From Henricia sp. BOLD:AAB3569 (lineage: Eukaryota > Echinodermata > Asteroidea > Spinulosida > Echinasteridae), in NCBI GenBank assembly GCA_037783545.1, contig JBBELK010000492.1, positions 186,001-250,000 on the forward strand: a stretch of 64,000 nt of DNA, read 5' to 3'. The notes under the pieces were generated by a model, which saw only the letters and a program-made list of their open reading frames with translations, was not told the DNA's origin and did not search any database. Positions 37,784 to 47,864 of the stretch are shown here, piece after piece (the stretch's first letter is position 1; each line of letters starts with the position of its first letter). Both the position numbers and the translations under genes were made by a program.

Positions 37784-37914
37784 AACTGACTGGTTTCCGT
37801 ACTTTGCTGGACTCCAAAATACGTTTTATAGAAATGGCTGTCTTTTGGTTGAGCGTCACCTTCAATGTTTCCATTCACCTGCAACCCAAAATTTCCTCCG
37901 CTATTTCTCCAGTT

Positions 37915-37985
37915 GCATTGGTGGTTCAGTGGTAGAATTCTCGCCTTCCAAGCGGGAGACCCGGGTTCAATTCCCGGCTAATGCA
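37915..37985 (+). tRNA. tRNA-Gly(TCC)
   Basis: Unit 62, consensus. Confidence 0.96.
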
Positions 37986-38131
37986 AAATAGCGGGTTCCC
38001 TGTACTTTTCCAGACTAGAAAGAAACGTTTCATAGAAATGGCCGTCTTTTGGTTGAGCGTCACCTTCTTTTCGGCACCCTCTGCGCGGAATTATCCGAAT
38101 TAGCCGAACATTTAGTCCGCACTTTCGAACA

Positions 38132-38202
38132 GCACCGGTGGTTCAGTGGTAGAATTCTCGCCTGCCACGCGGGAGGCCCGGGTTCGATTCCCGGCCGGTG
38201 CA
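38132..38202 (+). tRNA. tRNA-Gly(GCC)
   Basis: Unit 63, consensus. Confidence 0.97.
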
Positions 38203-38305
38203 GATTGTTATAGATTCATTGTTTGACAGTTTTCTTGCAGGAGTAGTTTTACTTCAAGTGGGAATATGCCCGCAACCAAAATATCACTTCCAGCTTTTCT
38301 CGGGT

Positions 38306-38376
38306 GCATTGGTGGTTCAGTGGTAGAATTCTCGCCTCCCACGCGGGAGACCCGGGTTCAATTCCCGGCCAATGCA
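38306..38376 (+). tRNA. tRNA-Gly(CCC)
   Basis: Unit 63, consensus. Confidence 0.97.
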
Positions 38377-38507
38377 AACTGACTGGTTTCCGTACTTTGC
38401 TGGACTCCAAAATACGTTTTATAGAAATGGCTGTCTTTTGGTTGAGCGTCACCTTCAATGTTTCCATTCACCTGCAACCCAAAATTCCCTCCGCTATTTC
38501 TCCAGTT

Positions 38508-38578
38508 GCATTGGTGGTTCAGTGGTAGAATTCTCGCCTTCCAAGCGGGAGACCCGGGTACAATTCCCGGCTAATGCA
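38508..38578 (+). tRNA. tRNA-Gly(TCC), T55A
   Basis: Unit 63. T55A. Confidence 0.85.
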
Positions 38579-38724
38579 AAATAGCGGGTTCCCTGTACTT
38601 TTCCAGACTAGAAAGAAACGTTTCATAGAAATGGCCGTCTTTTGGTTGAGCGTCACCTTCTTTTCGGCACCCTCTGCGCGGAATTATCCGAATTAGCCGA
38701 ACATTTAGTCCGCACTTTCGAACA

Positions 38725-38795
38725 GCACCGGTGGTTCAGTGGTAGAATTCTCGCCTGCCACGCGGGAGGCCCGGGTTCGATTCCCGGCCGGTGCA
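38725..38795 (+). tRNA. tRNA-Gly(GCC)
   Basis: Unit 64, consensus. Confidence 0.97.
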
Positions 38796-38898
38796 GATTG
38801 TTATAGATTCATTGTTTGACAGTTTTCTTGCAGGAGTAGTTTTACTTCAAGTGGGAATATGCCCGCAACCAAAATCTCACTTCCAGCTTTTCTCGGGT

Positions 38899-38969
38899 GC
38901 ATTGGTGGTTCAGTGGTAGAATTCTCGCCTCCCACGCGGGAGACCCGGGTTCAATTCCCGGCCAATGCA
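38899..38969 (+). tRNA. tRNA-Gly(CCC)
   Basis: Unit 64, consensus. Confidence 0.97.
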
Positions 38970-39100
38970 AACTGACTGGTTTCCGTACTTTGCTGGACTC
39001 CAAAATACGTTTTATAGAAATGGCTGTCTTTTGGTTGAGCGTCACCTTCAATGTTTCCATTCACCTGCAACCCAAAATTCCCTCCGCTATTTCTCCAGTT

Positions 39101-39171
39101 GCATTGGTGGTTCAGTGGTAGAATTCTCGCCTTCCAAGCGGGAGACCCGGGTACAATTCCCGGCTAATGCA
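39101..39171 (+). tRNA. tRNA-Gly(TCC), T55A
   Basis: Unit 64. T55A. Confidence 0.85.
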
Positions 39172-39317
39172 AAATAGCGGGTTCCCTGTACTTTTCCAGA
39201 CTAGAAAGAAACGTTTCATAGAAATGGCCGTCTTTTGGTTGAGCGTCACCTTCTTTTCGGCACCCTCTGCGCGGAATTATCCGAATTAGCCGAACATTTA
39301 GTCCGCACTTTCGAACA

Positions 39318-39388
39318 GCACCGGTGGTTCAGTGGTAGAATTCTCGCCTGCCACGCGGGAGGCCCGGGTTCGATTCCCGGCCGGTGCA
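39318..39388 (+). tRNA. tRNA-Gly(GCC)
   Basis: Unit 65, consensus. Confidence 0.97.
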
Positions 39389-39491
39389 GATTGTTATAGA
39401 TTCATTGTTTGACAGTTTTCTTGCAGGAGTAGTTTTACTTCAAGTGGGAATATGCCCGCAACCAAAATCTCACTTCCAGCTTTTCTCGGGT

Positions 39492-39562
39492 GCATTGGTG
39501 GTTCAGTGGTAGAATTCTCGCCTCCCACGCGGGAGACCCGGGTTCAATTCCCGGCCAATGCA
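39492..39562 (+). tRNA. tRNA-Gly(CCC)
   Basis: Unit 65, consensus. Confidence 0.97.
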
Positions 39563-39693
39563 AACTGACTGGTTTCCGTACTTTGCTGGACTCCAAAATA
39601 CGTTTTATAGAAATGGCTGTCTTTTGGTTGAGCGTCACCTTCAATGTTTCCATTCACCTGCAACCCAAAATTCCCTCCGCTATTTCTCCAGTT

Positions 39694-39764
39694 GCATTGG
39701 TGGATCAGTGGTAGAATTCTCGCCTTCCAAGCGGGAGACCCGGGTTCAATTCCCGGCTAATGCA
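39694..39764 (+). tRNA. tRNA-Gly(TCC), T11A
   Basis: Unit 65. T11A. Confidence 0.85.
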
Positions 39765-39910
39765 AAATAGCGGGTTCCCTGTACTTTTCCAGACTAGAAA
39801 GAAACGTTTCATAGAAATGGCCGTCTTTTGGTTGAGCGTCACCTTCTTTTCGGCACCCTCTGCCCGGAATTATCCGAATAAGCCGAACATTTAGTCCGCA
39901 CTTTCGAACA

Positions 39911-39981
39911 GCACCGGTGGTTCAGTGGTAGAATTCTCGCCTGCCACGCGGGAGGCCCGGGTTCGATTCCCGGCCGGTGCA
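39911..39981 (+). tRNA. tRNA-Gly(GCC)
   Basis: Unit 66, consensus. Confidence 0.97.
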
Positions 39982-40084
39982 GATTGTTATAGATTCATTG
40001 TTTGACAGTTTTCTTGCAGGAGTAGTTTTACTTCAAGTGGGAATATGCCCGCAACCAAAATCTCACTTCCAGCTTTTCTCGGGT

Positions 40085-40155
40085 GCATTGGTGGTTCAGT
40101 GGTAGAATTCTCGCCTCCCACGCGGGAGACCCGGGTTCAATTCCCGGCCAATGCA
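40085..40155 (+). tRNA. tRNA-Gly(CCC)
   Basis: Unit 66, consensus. Confidence 0.97.
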
Positions 40156-40286
40156 AACTGACTGGTTTCCGTACTTTGCTGGACTCCAAAATACGTTTTA
40201 TAGAAATGGCTGTCTTTTGGTTGAGCGTCACCTTCAATGTTTCCATTCACCTGCAACCCAAAATTCCCTCCGCTATTTCTCCAGTT

Positions 40287-40357
40287 GCATTGGTGGTTCA
40301 GTGGTAGAATTCTCGCCTTCCAAGCGGGAGACCCGGGTTCAATTCCCGGCTAATGCA
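40287..40357 (+). tRNA. tRNA-Gly(TCC)
   Basis: Unit 66, consensus. Confidence 0.96.
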
Positions 40358-40503
40358 AAATAGCGGGTTCCCTGTACTTTTCCAGACTAGAAAGAAACTT
40401 TTCATAGAAATGGCCGTCTTTTGGTTGAGCGTCACCTTCTTTTCGGCACCCTCTGCGCGGAATTATCCGAATTAGCCGAACATTTAGTCCGCACTTTCGA
40501 ACA

Positions 40504-40574
40504 GCACCGGTGGTTCAGTGGTAGAATTCTCGCCTGCCACGCGGGAGGCCCGGGTTCGATTCCCGGCCGGTGCA
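40504..40574 (+). tRNA. tRNA-Gly(GCC)
   Basis: Unit 67, consensus. Confidence 0.97.
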
Positions 40575-40677
40575 GATTGTTATAGATTCATTGTTTGACA
40601 GTTTTCTTGCAGGAGTAGTTTTACTTCAAGTGGGAATATGCCCGCAACCAAAATATCACTTCCAGCTTTTCTCGGGT

Positions 40678-40748
40678 GCATTGGTGGTTCAGTGGTAGAA
40701 TTCTCGCCTCCCACGCGGGAGACCCGGGTTCAATTCCCGGCCAATGCA
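40678..40748 (+). tRNA. tRNA-Gly(CCC)
   Basis: Unit 67, consensus; its second downstream T run is T6 (40806-40811). Confidence 0.97.
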
Positions 40749-40879
40749 AACTGACTGGTTTCCGTACTTTGCTGGACTCCAAAATACGTTTTATAGAAAT
40801 GGCTGTTTTTTGGTTGAGCGTCACCTTCAATGTTTCCATTCACCTGCAACCCAAAATTCCCTCCGCTATTTCTCCAGTT

Positions 40880-40950
40880 GCATTGGTGGTTCAGTGGTAG
40901 AATTCTCGCCTTCCAAGCGGGAGACCCGGGTACAATTCCCGGCTAATGCA
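40880..40950 (+). tRNA. tRNA-Gly(TCC), T55A
   Basis: Unit 67. T55A. Confidence 0.85.
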
Positions 40951-41096
40951 AAATAGCGGGTTCCCTGTACTTTTCCAGACTAGAAAGAAACGTTTCATAG
41001 AAATGGCCGTCTTTTGGTTGAGCGTCACCTTCTTTTCGGCACCCTCTGCGCGGAATTATCCGAATTAGCCGAACATTTAGTCCGCACTTTCGAACA

Positions 41097-41167
41097 GCAC
41101 CGGTGGTTCAGTGGTAGAATTCTCGCCTGCCACGCGGGAGGCCCGGGTTCGATTCCCGGCCGGTGCA
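41097..41167 (+). tRNA. tRNA-Gly(GCC)
   Basis: Unit 68, consensus. Confidence 0.97.
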
Positions 41168-41270
41168 GATTGTTATAGATTCATTGTTTGACAGTTTTCT
41201 TGCAGGAGTAGTTTTACTTCAAGTGGGAATATGCCCGCAACCAAAATCTCACTTCCAGCTTTTCTCGGGT

Positions 41271-41341
41271 GCATTGGTGGTTCAGTGGTAGAATTCTCGC
41301 CTCCCACGCGGGAGACCCGGGTTCAATTCCCGGCCAATGCA
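41271..41341 (+). tRNA. tRNA-Gly(CCC)
   Basis: Unit 68, consensus. Confidence 0.97.
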
Positions 41342-41472
41342 AACTGACTGGTTTCCGTACTTTGCTGGACTCCAAAATACGTTTTATAGAAATGGCTGTC
41401 TTTTGGTTGAGCGTCACCTTCAATGTTTCCATTCACCTGCAACCCAAAATTCCCTCCGCTATTTCTCCAGTT

Positions 41473-41543
41473 GCATTGGTGGTTCAGTGGTACAATTCTC
41501 GCCTTCCAAGCGGGAGACCCGGGTACAATTCCCGGCTAATGCA
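41473..41543 (+). tRNA. tRNA-Gly(TCC), G22C and T55A
   Basis: Unit 68. G22C breaks the D stem (C13-C22) and T55A the T loop. Both D-T loop contact regions are damaged, so probably weak or inactive. Confidence 0.75.
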
Positions 41544-41689
41544 AAATAGCGGGTTCCCTGTACTTTTCCAGACTAGAAAGAAACGTTTCATAGAAATGGC
41601 CGTCTTTTGGTTGAGCGTCACCTTCTTTTCGGCACCCTCTGCGCGGAATTATCCGAATTAGCCGAACATTTAGTCCGCACTTTCGAACA

Positions 41690-41760
41690 GCACCGGTGGT
41701 TCAGTGGTAGAATTCTCGCCTGCCACGCGGGAGGCCCGGGTTCGATTCCCGGCCGGTGCA
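41690..41760 (+). tRNA. tRNA-Gly(GCC)
   Basis: Unit 69, consensus. Confidence 0.97.
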
Positions 41761-41863
41761 GATTGTTATAGATTCATTGTTTGACAGTTTTCTTGCAGGA
41801 GTAGTTTTACTTCAAGTGGGAATATGCCCGCAACCAAAATCTCACTTCCAGCTTTTCTCGGGT

Positions 41864-41934
41864 GCATTGGTGGTTCAGTGGTAGAATTCTCGCCTCCCAC
41901 GCGGGAGACCCGGGTTCAATTCCCGGCCAATGCA
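41864..41934 (+). tRNA. tRNA-Gly(CCC)
   Basis: Unit 69, consensus. Confidence 0.97.
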
Positions 41935-42065
41935 AACTGACTGGTTTCCGTACTTTGCTGGACTCCAAAATACGTTTTATAGAAATGGCTGTCTTTTGGT
42001 TGAGCGTCACCTTCAATGTTTCCATTCACCTGCAACCCAAAATTCCCTCCGCTATTTCTCCAGTT

Positions 42066-42136
42066 GCATTGGTGGTTCAGTGGTAGAATTCTCGCCTTCC
42101 AAGCGGGAGACCCGGGTACAATTCCCGGCTAATGCA
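42066..42136 (+). tRNA. tRNA-Gly(TCC), T55A
   Basis: Unit 69. T55A. Confidence 0.85.
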
Positions 42137-42282
42137 AAATAGCGGGTTCCCTGTACTTTTCCAGACTAGAAAGAAACGTTTCATAGAAATGGCCGTCTTT
42201 TGGTTGAGCGTCACCTTCTTTTCGGCACCCTCTGCGCGGAATTATCCGAATTAGCCGAACATTTAGTCCGCACTTTCGAACA

Positions 42283-42353
42283 GCACCGGTGGTTCAGTGG
42301 TAGAATTCTCGCCTGCCACGCGGGAGGCCCGGGTTCGATTCCCGGCCGGTGCA
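42283..42353 (+). tRNA. tRNA-Gly(GCC)
   Basis: Unit 70, consensus. Confidence 0.97.
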
Positions 42354-42456
42354 GATTGTTATAGATTCATTGTTTGACAGTTTTCTTGCAGGAGTAGTTT
42401 TACTTCAAGTGGGAATATGCCCGCAACCAAAATCTCACTTCCAGCTTTTCTCGGGT

Positions 42457-42527
42457 GCATTGGTGGTTCAGTGGTAGAATTCTCGCCTCCCACGCGGGAG
42501 ACCCGGGTTCAATTCCCGGCCAATGCA
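42457..42527 (+). tRNA. tRNA-Gly(CCC)
   Basis: Unit 70, consensus. Confidence 0.97.
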
Positions 42528-42658
42528 AACTGACTGGTTTCCGTACTTTGCTGGACTCCAAAATACGTTTTATAGAAATGGCTGTCTTTTGGTTGAGCGT
42601 CACCTTCAATGTTTCCATTCACCTGCAACCCAAAATTCCCTCCGCTATTTCTCCAGTT

Positions 42659-42729
42659 GCATTGGTGGATCAGTGGTAGAATTCTCGCCTTCCAAGCGGG
42701 AGACCCGGGTTCAATTCCCGGCTAATGCA
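42659..42729 (+). tRNA. tRNA-Gly(TCC), T11A
   Basis: Unit 70. T11A. Confidence 0.85.
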
Positions 42730-42875
42730 AAATAGCGGGTTCCCTGTACTTTTCCAGACTAGAAAGAAACGTTTCATAGAAATGGCCGTCTTTTGGTTGA
42801 GCGTCACCTTCTTTTCGGCACCCTCTGCCCGGAATTATCCGAATTAGCCGAACATTTAGTCCGCACTTTCGAACA

Positions 42876-42946
42876 GCACCGGTGGTTCAGTGGTAGAATT
42901 CTCGCCTGCCACGCGGGAGGCCCGGGTTCGATTCCCGGCCGGTGCA
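42876..42946 (+). tRNA. tRNA-Gly(GCC)
   Basis: Unit 71, consensus. Confidence 0.97.
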
Positions 42947-43049
42947 GATTGTTATAGATTCATTGTTTGACAGTTTTCTTGCAGGAGTAGTTTTACTTCA
43001 AGTGGGAATATGCCCGCAACCAAAATCTCACTTCCAGCTTTTCTCGGGT

Positions 43050-43120
43050 GCATTGGTGGTTCAGTGGTAGAATTCTCGCCTCCCACGCGGGAGACCCGGG
43101 TTCAATTCCCGGCCAATGCA
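43050..43120 (+). tRNA. tRNA-Gly(CCC)
   Basis: Unit 71, consensus. Confidence 0.97.
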
Positions 43121-43251
43121 AACTGACTGGTTTCCGTACTTTGCTGGACTCCAAAATACGTTTTATAGAAATGGCTGTCTTTTGGTTGAGCGTCACCTTC
43201 AATGTTTCCATTCACCTGCAACCCAAAATTCCCTCCGCTATTTCTCCAGTT

Positions 43252-43322
43252 GCATTGGTGGTTCAGTGGTAGAATTCTCGCCTTCCAAGCGGGAGACCCG
43301 GGTTCAATTCCCGGCTAATGCA
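43252..43322 (+). tRNA. tRNA-Gly(TCC)
   Basis: Unit 71, consensus. Confidence 0.96.
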
Positions 43323-43468
43323 AAATAGCGGGTTCCCTGTACTTTTCCAGACTAGAAAGAAACTTTTCATAGAAATGGCCGTCTTTTGGTTGAGCGTCAC
43401 CTTCTTTTCGGCACCCTCTGCGCGGAATTATCCGAATTAGCCGAACATTTAGTCCGCACTTTCGAACA

Positions 43469-43539
43469 GCACCGGTGGTTCAGTGGTAGAATTCTCGCCT
43501 GCCACGCGGGAGGCCCGGGTTCGATTCCCGGCCGGTGCA
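43469..43539 (+). tRNA. tRNA-Gly(GCC)
   Basis: Unit 72, consensus. Confidence 0.97.
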
Positions 43540-43642
43540 GATTGTTATAGATTCATTGTTTGACAGTTTTCTTGCAGGAGTAGTTTTACTTCAAGTGGGA
43601 ATATGCCCGCAACCAAAATATCACTTCCAGCTTTTCTCGGGT

Positions 43643-43713
43643 GCATTGGTGGTTCAGTGGTAGAATTCTCGCCTCCCACGCGGGAGACCCGGGTTCAATT
43701 CCCGGCCAATGCA
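43643..43713 (+). tRNA. tRNA-Gly(CCC)
   Basis: Unit 72, consensus; T6 run downstream as in unit 67. Confidence 0.97.
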
Positions 43714-43844
43714 AACTGACTGGTTTCCGTACTTTGCTGGACTCCAAAATACGTTTTATAGAAATGGCTGTTTTTTGGTTGAGCGTCACCTTCAATGTTT
43801 CCATTCACCTGCAACCCAAAATTCCCTCCGCTATTTCTCCAGTT

Positions 43845-43915
43845 GCATTGGTGGTTCAGTGGTAGAATTCTCGCCTTCCAAGCGGGAGACCCGGGTACAA
43901 TTCCCGGCTAATGCA
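43845..43915 (+). tRNA. tRNA-Gly(TCC), T55A
   Basis: Unit 72. T55A. Confidence 0.85.
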
Positions 43916-44061
43916 AAATAGCGGGTTCCCTGTACTTTTCCAGACTAGAAAGAAACGTTTCATAGAAATGGCCGTCTTTTGGTTGAGCGTCACCTTCTTT
44001 TCGGCACCCTCTGCGCGGAATTATCCGAATTAGCCGAACATTTAGTCCGCACTTTCGAACA

Positions 44062-44132
44062 GCACCGGTGGTTCAGTGGTAGAATTCTCGCCTGCCACGC
44101 GGGAGGCCCGGGTTCGATTCCCGGCCGGTGCA
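44062..44132 (+). tRNA. tRNA-Gly(GCC)
   Basis: Unit 73, consensus. Confidence 0.97.
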
Positions 44133-44235
44133 GATTGTTATAGATTCATTGTTTGACAGTTTTCTTGCAGGAGTAGTTTTACTTCAAGTGGGAATATGCC
44201 CGCAACCAAAATCTCACTTCCAGCTTTTCTCGGGT

Positions 44236-44306
44236 GCATTGGTGGTTCAGTGGTAGAATTCTCGCCTCCCACGCGGGAGACCCGGGTTCAATTCCCGGCC
44301 AATGCA
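44236..44306 (+). tRNA. tRNA-Gly(CCC)
   Basis: Unit 73, consensus. Confidence 0.97.
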
Positions 44307-44437
44307 AACTGACTGGTTTCCGTACTTTGCTGGACTCCAAAATACGTTTTATAGAAATGGCTGTCTTTTGGTTGAGCGTCACCTTCAATGTTTCCATTCA
44401 CCTGCAACCCAAAATTCCCTCCGCTATTTCTCCAGTT

Positions 44438-44508
44438 GCATTGGTGGTTCAGTGGTACAATTCTCGCCTTCCAAGCGGGAGACCCGGGTACAATTCCCGG
44501 CTAATGCA
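44438..44508 (+). tRNA. tRNA-Gly(TCC), G22C and T55A
   Basis: Unit 73. Same double variant as unit 68. Confidence 0.75.
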
Positions 44509-44654
44509 AAATAGCGGGTTCCCTGTACTTTTCCAGACTAGAAAGAAACGTTTCATAGAAATGGCCGTCTTTTGGTTGAGCGTCACCTTCTTTTCGGCAC
44601 CCTCTGCGCGGAATTATCCGAATTAGCCGAACATTTAGTCCGCACTTTCGAACA

Positions 44655-44725
44655 GCACCGGTGGTTCAGTGGTAGAATTCTCGCCTGCCACGCGGGAGGC
44701 CCGGGTTCGATTCCCGGCCGGTGCA
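44655..44725 (+). tRNA. tRNA-Gly(GCC)
   Basis: Unit 74, consensus. Confidence 0.97.
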
Positions 44726-44828
44726 GATTGTTATAGATTCATTGTTTGACAGTTTTCTTGCAGGAGTAGTTTTACTTCAAGTGGGAATATGCCCGCAACC
44801 AAAATCTCACTTCCAGCTTTTCTCGGGT

Positions 44829-44899
44829 GCATTGGTGGTTCAGTGGTAGAATTCTCGCCTCCCACGCGGGAGACCCGGGTTCAATTCCCGGCCAATGCA
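44829..44899 (+). tRNA. tRNA-Gly(CCC)
   Basis: Unit 74, consensus. Confidence 0.97.
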
Positions 44900-45030
44900 A
44901 ACTGACTGGTTTCCGTACTTTGCTGGACTCCAAAATACGTTTTATAGAAATGGCTGTCTTTTGGTTGAGCGTCACCTTCAATGTTTCCATTCACCTGCAA
45001 CCCAAAATTCCCTCCGCTATTTCTCCAGTT

Positions 45031-45101
45031 GCATTGGTGGATCAGTGGTAGAATTCTCGCCTTCCAAGCGGGAGACCCGGGTTCAATTCCCGGCTAATGC
45101 A
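45031..45101 (+). tRNA. tRNA-Gly(TCC), T11A
   Basis: Unit 74. T11A. Confidence 0.85.
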
Positions 45102-45247
45102 AAATAGCGGGTTCCCTGTACTTTTCCAGACTAGAAAGAAACGTTTCATAGAAATGGCCGTCTTTTGGTTGAGCGTCACCTTCTTTTCGGCACCCTCTGC
45201 CCGGAATTATCCGAATTAGCCGAACATTTAGTCCGCACTTTCGAATA

Positions 45248-45318
45248 GCACCGGTGGTTCAGTGGTAGAATTCTCGCCTGCCACGCGGGAGGCCCGGGTT
45301 CGATTCCCGGCCGGTGCA
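45248..45318 (+). tRNA. tRNA-Gly(GCC)
   Basis: Unit 75, consensus. Confidence 0.97.
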
Positions 45319-45421
45319 GATTGTTATAGATTCATTGTTTGACAGTTTTCTTGCAGGAGTAGTTTTACTTCAAGTGGGAATATGCCCGCAACCAAAATCT
45401 CACTTCCAGCTTTTCTCGGGT

Positions 45422-45492
45422 GCATTGGTGGTTCAGTGGTAGAATTCTCGCCTCCCACGCGGGAGACCCGGGTTCAATTCCCGGCCAATGCA
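45422..45492 (+). tRNA. tRNA-Gly(CCC)
   Basis: Unit 75, consensus. Confidence 0.97.
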
Positions 45493-45623
45493 AACTGACT
45501 GGTTTCCGTACTTTGCTGGACTCCAAAATACGTTTTATAGAAATGGCTGTCTTTTGGTTGAGCGTCACCTTCAATGTTTCCATTCACCTGCAACCCAAAA
45601 TTCCCTCCGCTATTTCTCCAGTT

Positions 45624-45694
45624 GCATTGGTGGTTCAGTGGTAGAATTCTCGCCTTCCAAGCGGGAGACCCGGGTTCAATTCCCGGCTAATGCA
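45624..45694 (+). tRNA. tRNA-Gly(TCC)
   Basis: Unit 75, consensus. Confidence 0.96.
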
Positions 45695-45840
45695 AAATAG
45701 CGGGTTCCCTGTACTTTTCCAGACTAGAAAGAAACGTTTCATAGAAATGGCCGTCTTTTGGTTGAGCGTCACCTTCTTTTCGGCACCCTCTGCGCGGAAT
45801 TATCCGAATTAGCCGAACATTTAGTCCGCACTTTCGAACA

Positions 45841-45911
45841 GCACCGGTGGTTCAGTGGTAGAATTCTCGCCTGCCACGCGGGAGGCCCGGGTTCGATTCC
45901 CGGCCGGTGCA
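45841..45911 (+). tRNA. tRNA-Gly(GCC)
   Basis: Unit 76, consensus. Confidence 0.97.
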
Positions 45912-46014
45912 GATTGTTATAGATTCATTGTTTGACAGTTTTCTTGCAGGAGTAGTTTTACTTCAAGTGGGAATATGCCCGCAACCAAAATCTCACTTCC
46001 AGCTTTTCTCGGGT

Positions 46015-46085
46015 GCATTGGTGGTTCAGTGGTAGAATTCTCGCCTCCCACGCGGGAGACCCGGGTTCAATTCCCGGCCAATGCA
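46015..46085 (+). tRNA. tRNA-Gly(CCC)
   Basis: Unit 76, consensus. Confidence 0.97.
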
Positions 46086-46216
46086 AACTGACTGGTTTCC
46101 GTACTTTGCTGGACTCCAAAATACGTTTTATAGAAATGGCTGTCTTTTGGTTGAGCGTCACCTTCAATGTTTCCATTCACCTGCAACCCAAAATTCCCTC
46201 CGCTATTTCTCCAGTT

Positions 46217-46287
46217 GCATTGGTGGTTCAGTGGTAGAATTCTCGCCTTCCAAGCGGGAGACCCGGGTACAATTCCCGGCTAATGCA
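46217..46287 (+). tRNA. tRNA-Gly(TCC), T55A
   Basis: Unit 76. T55A; last copy of this allele in the window. Confidence 0.85.
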
Positions 46288-46433
46288 AAATAGCGGGTTC
46301 CCTGTACTTTTCCAGACTAGAAAGAAACGTTTCATAGAAATGGCCGTCTTTTGGTTGAGCGTCACCTTCTTTTCGGCACCCTCTGCGCGGAATTATCCGA
46401 ATTAGCCGAACATTTAGTCCGCACTTTCGAACA

Positions 46434-46504
46434 GCACCAGTGGTTCAGTGGTAGAATTCTCGCCTGCCACGCGGGAGGCCCGGCTTCGATTCCCGGCCGG
46501 TGCA
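46434..46504 (+). tRNA. tRNA-Gly(GCC), G6A and G53C
   Basis: Unit 77. G6A in the acceptor plus G53C, which breaks the T-stem pair G53-C61 and the B box. Possibly inactive. Confidence 0.72.
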
Positions 46505-46607
46505 GATTGTTATAGATTCATTGTTTGACAGTTTTCTTGCAGGAGTAGTTTTACTTCAAGTGGGAATATGCCCGCAACCAAAATCTCACTTCCAGCTTTT
46601 CTCGGGT

Positions 46608-46678
46608 GCATTGGTGGTTCAGTGGTAGAATTCTCGCCTCCCACGCGGGAGACCCGGGTTCAATTCCCGGCCAATGCA
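46608..46678 (+). tRNA. tRNA-Gly(CCC)
   Basis: Unit 77, consensus. Confidence 0.97.
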
Positions 46679-46809
46679 AACTGACTGGTTTCCGTACTTT
46701 GCTGGACTCCAAAATACGTTTTATAGAAATGGCTGTCTTTTGGTTGAGCGTCACCTTCAATGTTTCCATTCACCTGCAACCCAAAATTCCCTCCGCTATT
46801 TCTCCAGTT

Positions 46810-46880
46810 GCATTGGTGGTTCAGTGGTAGAATTCTCGCCTTCCAAGCGGGAGACCCGGGTTCAATTCCCGGCTAATGCA
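46810..46880 (+). tRNA. tRNA-Gly(TCC)
   Basis: Unit 77, consensus. Confidence 0.96.
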
Positions 46881-47026
46881 AAATAGCGGGTTCCCTGTAC
46901 TTTTCCAGACTAGAAAGAAACGTTTCATAGAAATGGCCGTCTTTTGGTTGAGCGTCACCTTCTTTTCGGCACCCTCTGCGCGGAATTATCCGAATTAGCC
47001 GAACATTTAGTCCGCACTTTCGAACA

Positions 47027-47097
47027 GCACCGGTGGTTCAGTGGTAGAATTCTCGCCTGCCACGCGGGAGGCCCGGGTTCGATTCCCGGCCGGTGCA
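47027..47097 (+). tRNA. tRNA-Gly(GCC)
   Basis: Unit 78, consensus. Confidence 0.97.
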
Positions 47098-47200
47098 GAT
47101 TGTTATAGATTCATTGTTTGACAGTTTTCTTGCAGGAGTAGTTTTACTTCAAGTGGGAATATGCCCGCAACCAAAATCTCACTTCCAGCTTTTCTCGGGT

Positions 47201-47271
47201 GCATTGGTGGTTCAGTGGTAGAATTCTCGCCTCCCACGCGGGAGACCCGGGTTCAATTCCCGGCCAATGCA
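47201..47271 (+). tRNA. tRNA-Gly(CCC)
   Basis: Unit 78, consensus. Confidence 0.97.
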
Positions 47272-47402
47272 AACTGACTGGTTTCCGTACTTTGCTGGAC
47301 TCCAAAATACGTTTTATAGAAATGGCTGTCTTTTGGTTGAGCGTCACCTTCAATGTTTCCATTCACCTGCAACCCAAAATTCCCTCCGCTATTTCTCCAG
47401 TT

Positions 47403-47473
47403 GCATTGGTGGTTCAGTGGTAGAATTCTCGCCTTCCAAGCGGGAGACCCGGGTTCAATTCCCGGCTAATGCA
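47403..47473 (+). tRNA. tRNA-Gly(TCC)
   Basis: Unit 78, consensus. Confidence 0.96.
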
Positions 47474-47619
47474 AAATAGCGGGTTCCCTGTACTTTTCCA
47501 GACTAGAAAGAAACGTTTCATAGAAATGGCCGTCTTTTGGTTGAGCGTCACCTTCTTTTCGGCACCCTCTGCGCGGAATTATCCGAATTAGCCGAACATT
47601 TAGTCCGCACTTTCGAACA

Positions 47620-47690
47620 GCACCGGTGGTTCAGTGGTAGAATTCTCGCCTGCCACGCGGGAGGCCCGGGTTCGATTCCCGGCCGGTGCA
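47620..47690 (+). tRNA. tRNA-Gly(GCC)
   Basis: Unit 79, consensus. Confidence 0.97.
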
Positions 47691-47793
47691 GATTGTTATA
47701 GATTCATTGTTTGACAGTTTTCTTGCAGGAGTAGTTTTACTTCAAGTGGGAATATGCCCGCAACCAAAATCTCACTTCCAGCTTTTCTCGGGT

Positions 47794-47864
47794 GCATTGG
47801 TGGTTCAGTGGTAGAATTCTCGCCTCCCACGCGGGAGACCCGGGTTCAATTCCCGGCCAATGCA
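47794..47864 (+). tRNA. tRNA-Gly(CCC)
   Basis: Unit 79, consensus. Confidence 0.97.

Larger units (their letters stand above)
39318..41689 (+). repeat. Four-unit block (units 65-68), repeated at 42283-44654
   Basis: The series TCC T11A / S3 with a G-to-T change / S1 C-to-A plus a T6 run in S2 plus TCC T55A / TCC G22C+T55A occurs in both blocks in the same order, shifted by 2965 bp (five units). Confidence 0.9.
42283..44654 (+). repeat. Four-unit block (units 70-73), copy of 39318-41689
   Basis: Carries the same ordered set of variants as units 65-68. The TCC T11A gene of unit 74 then starts what may be a third, incomplete copy. Confidence 0.9.
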
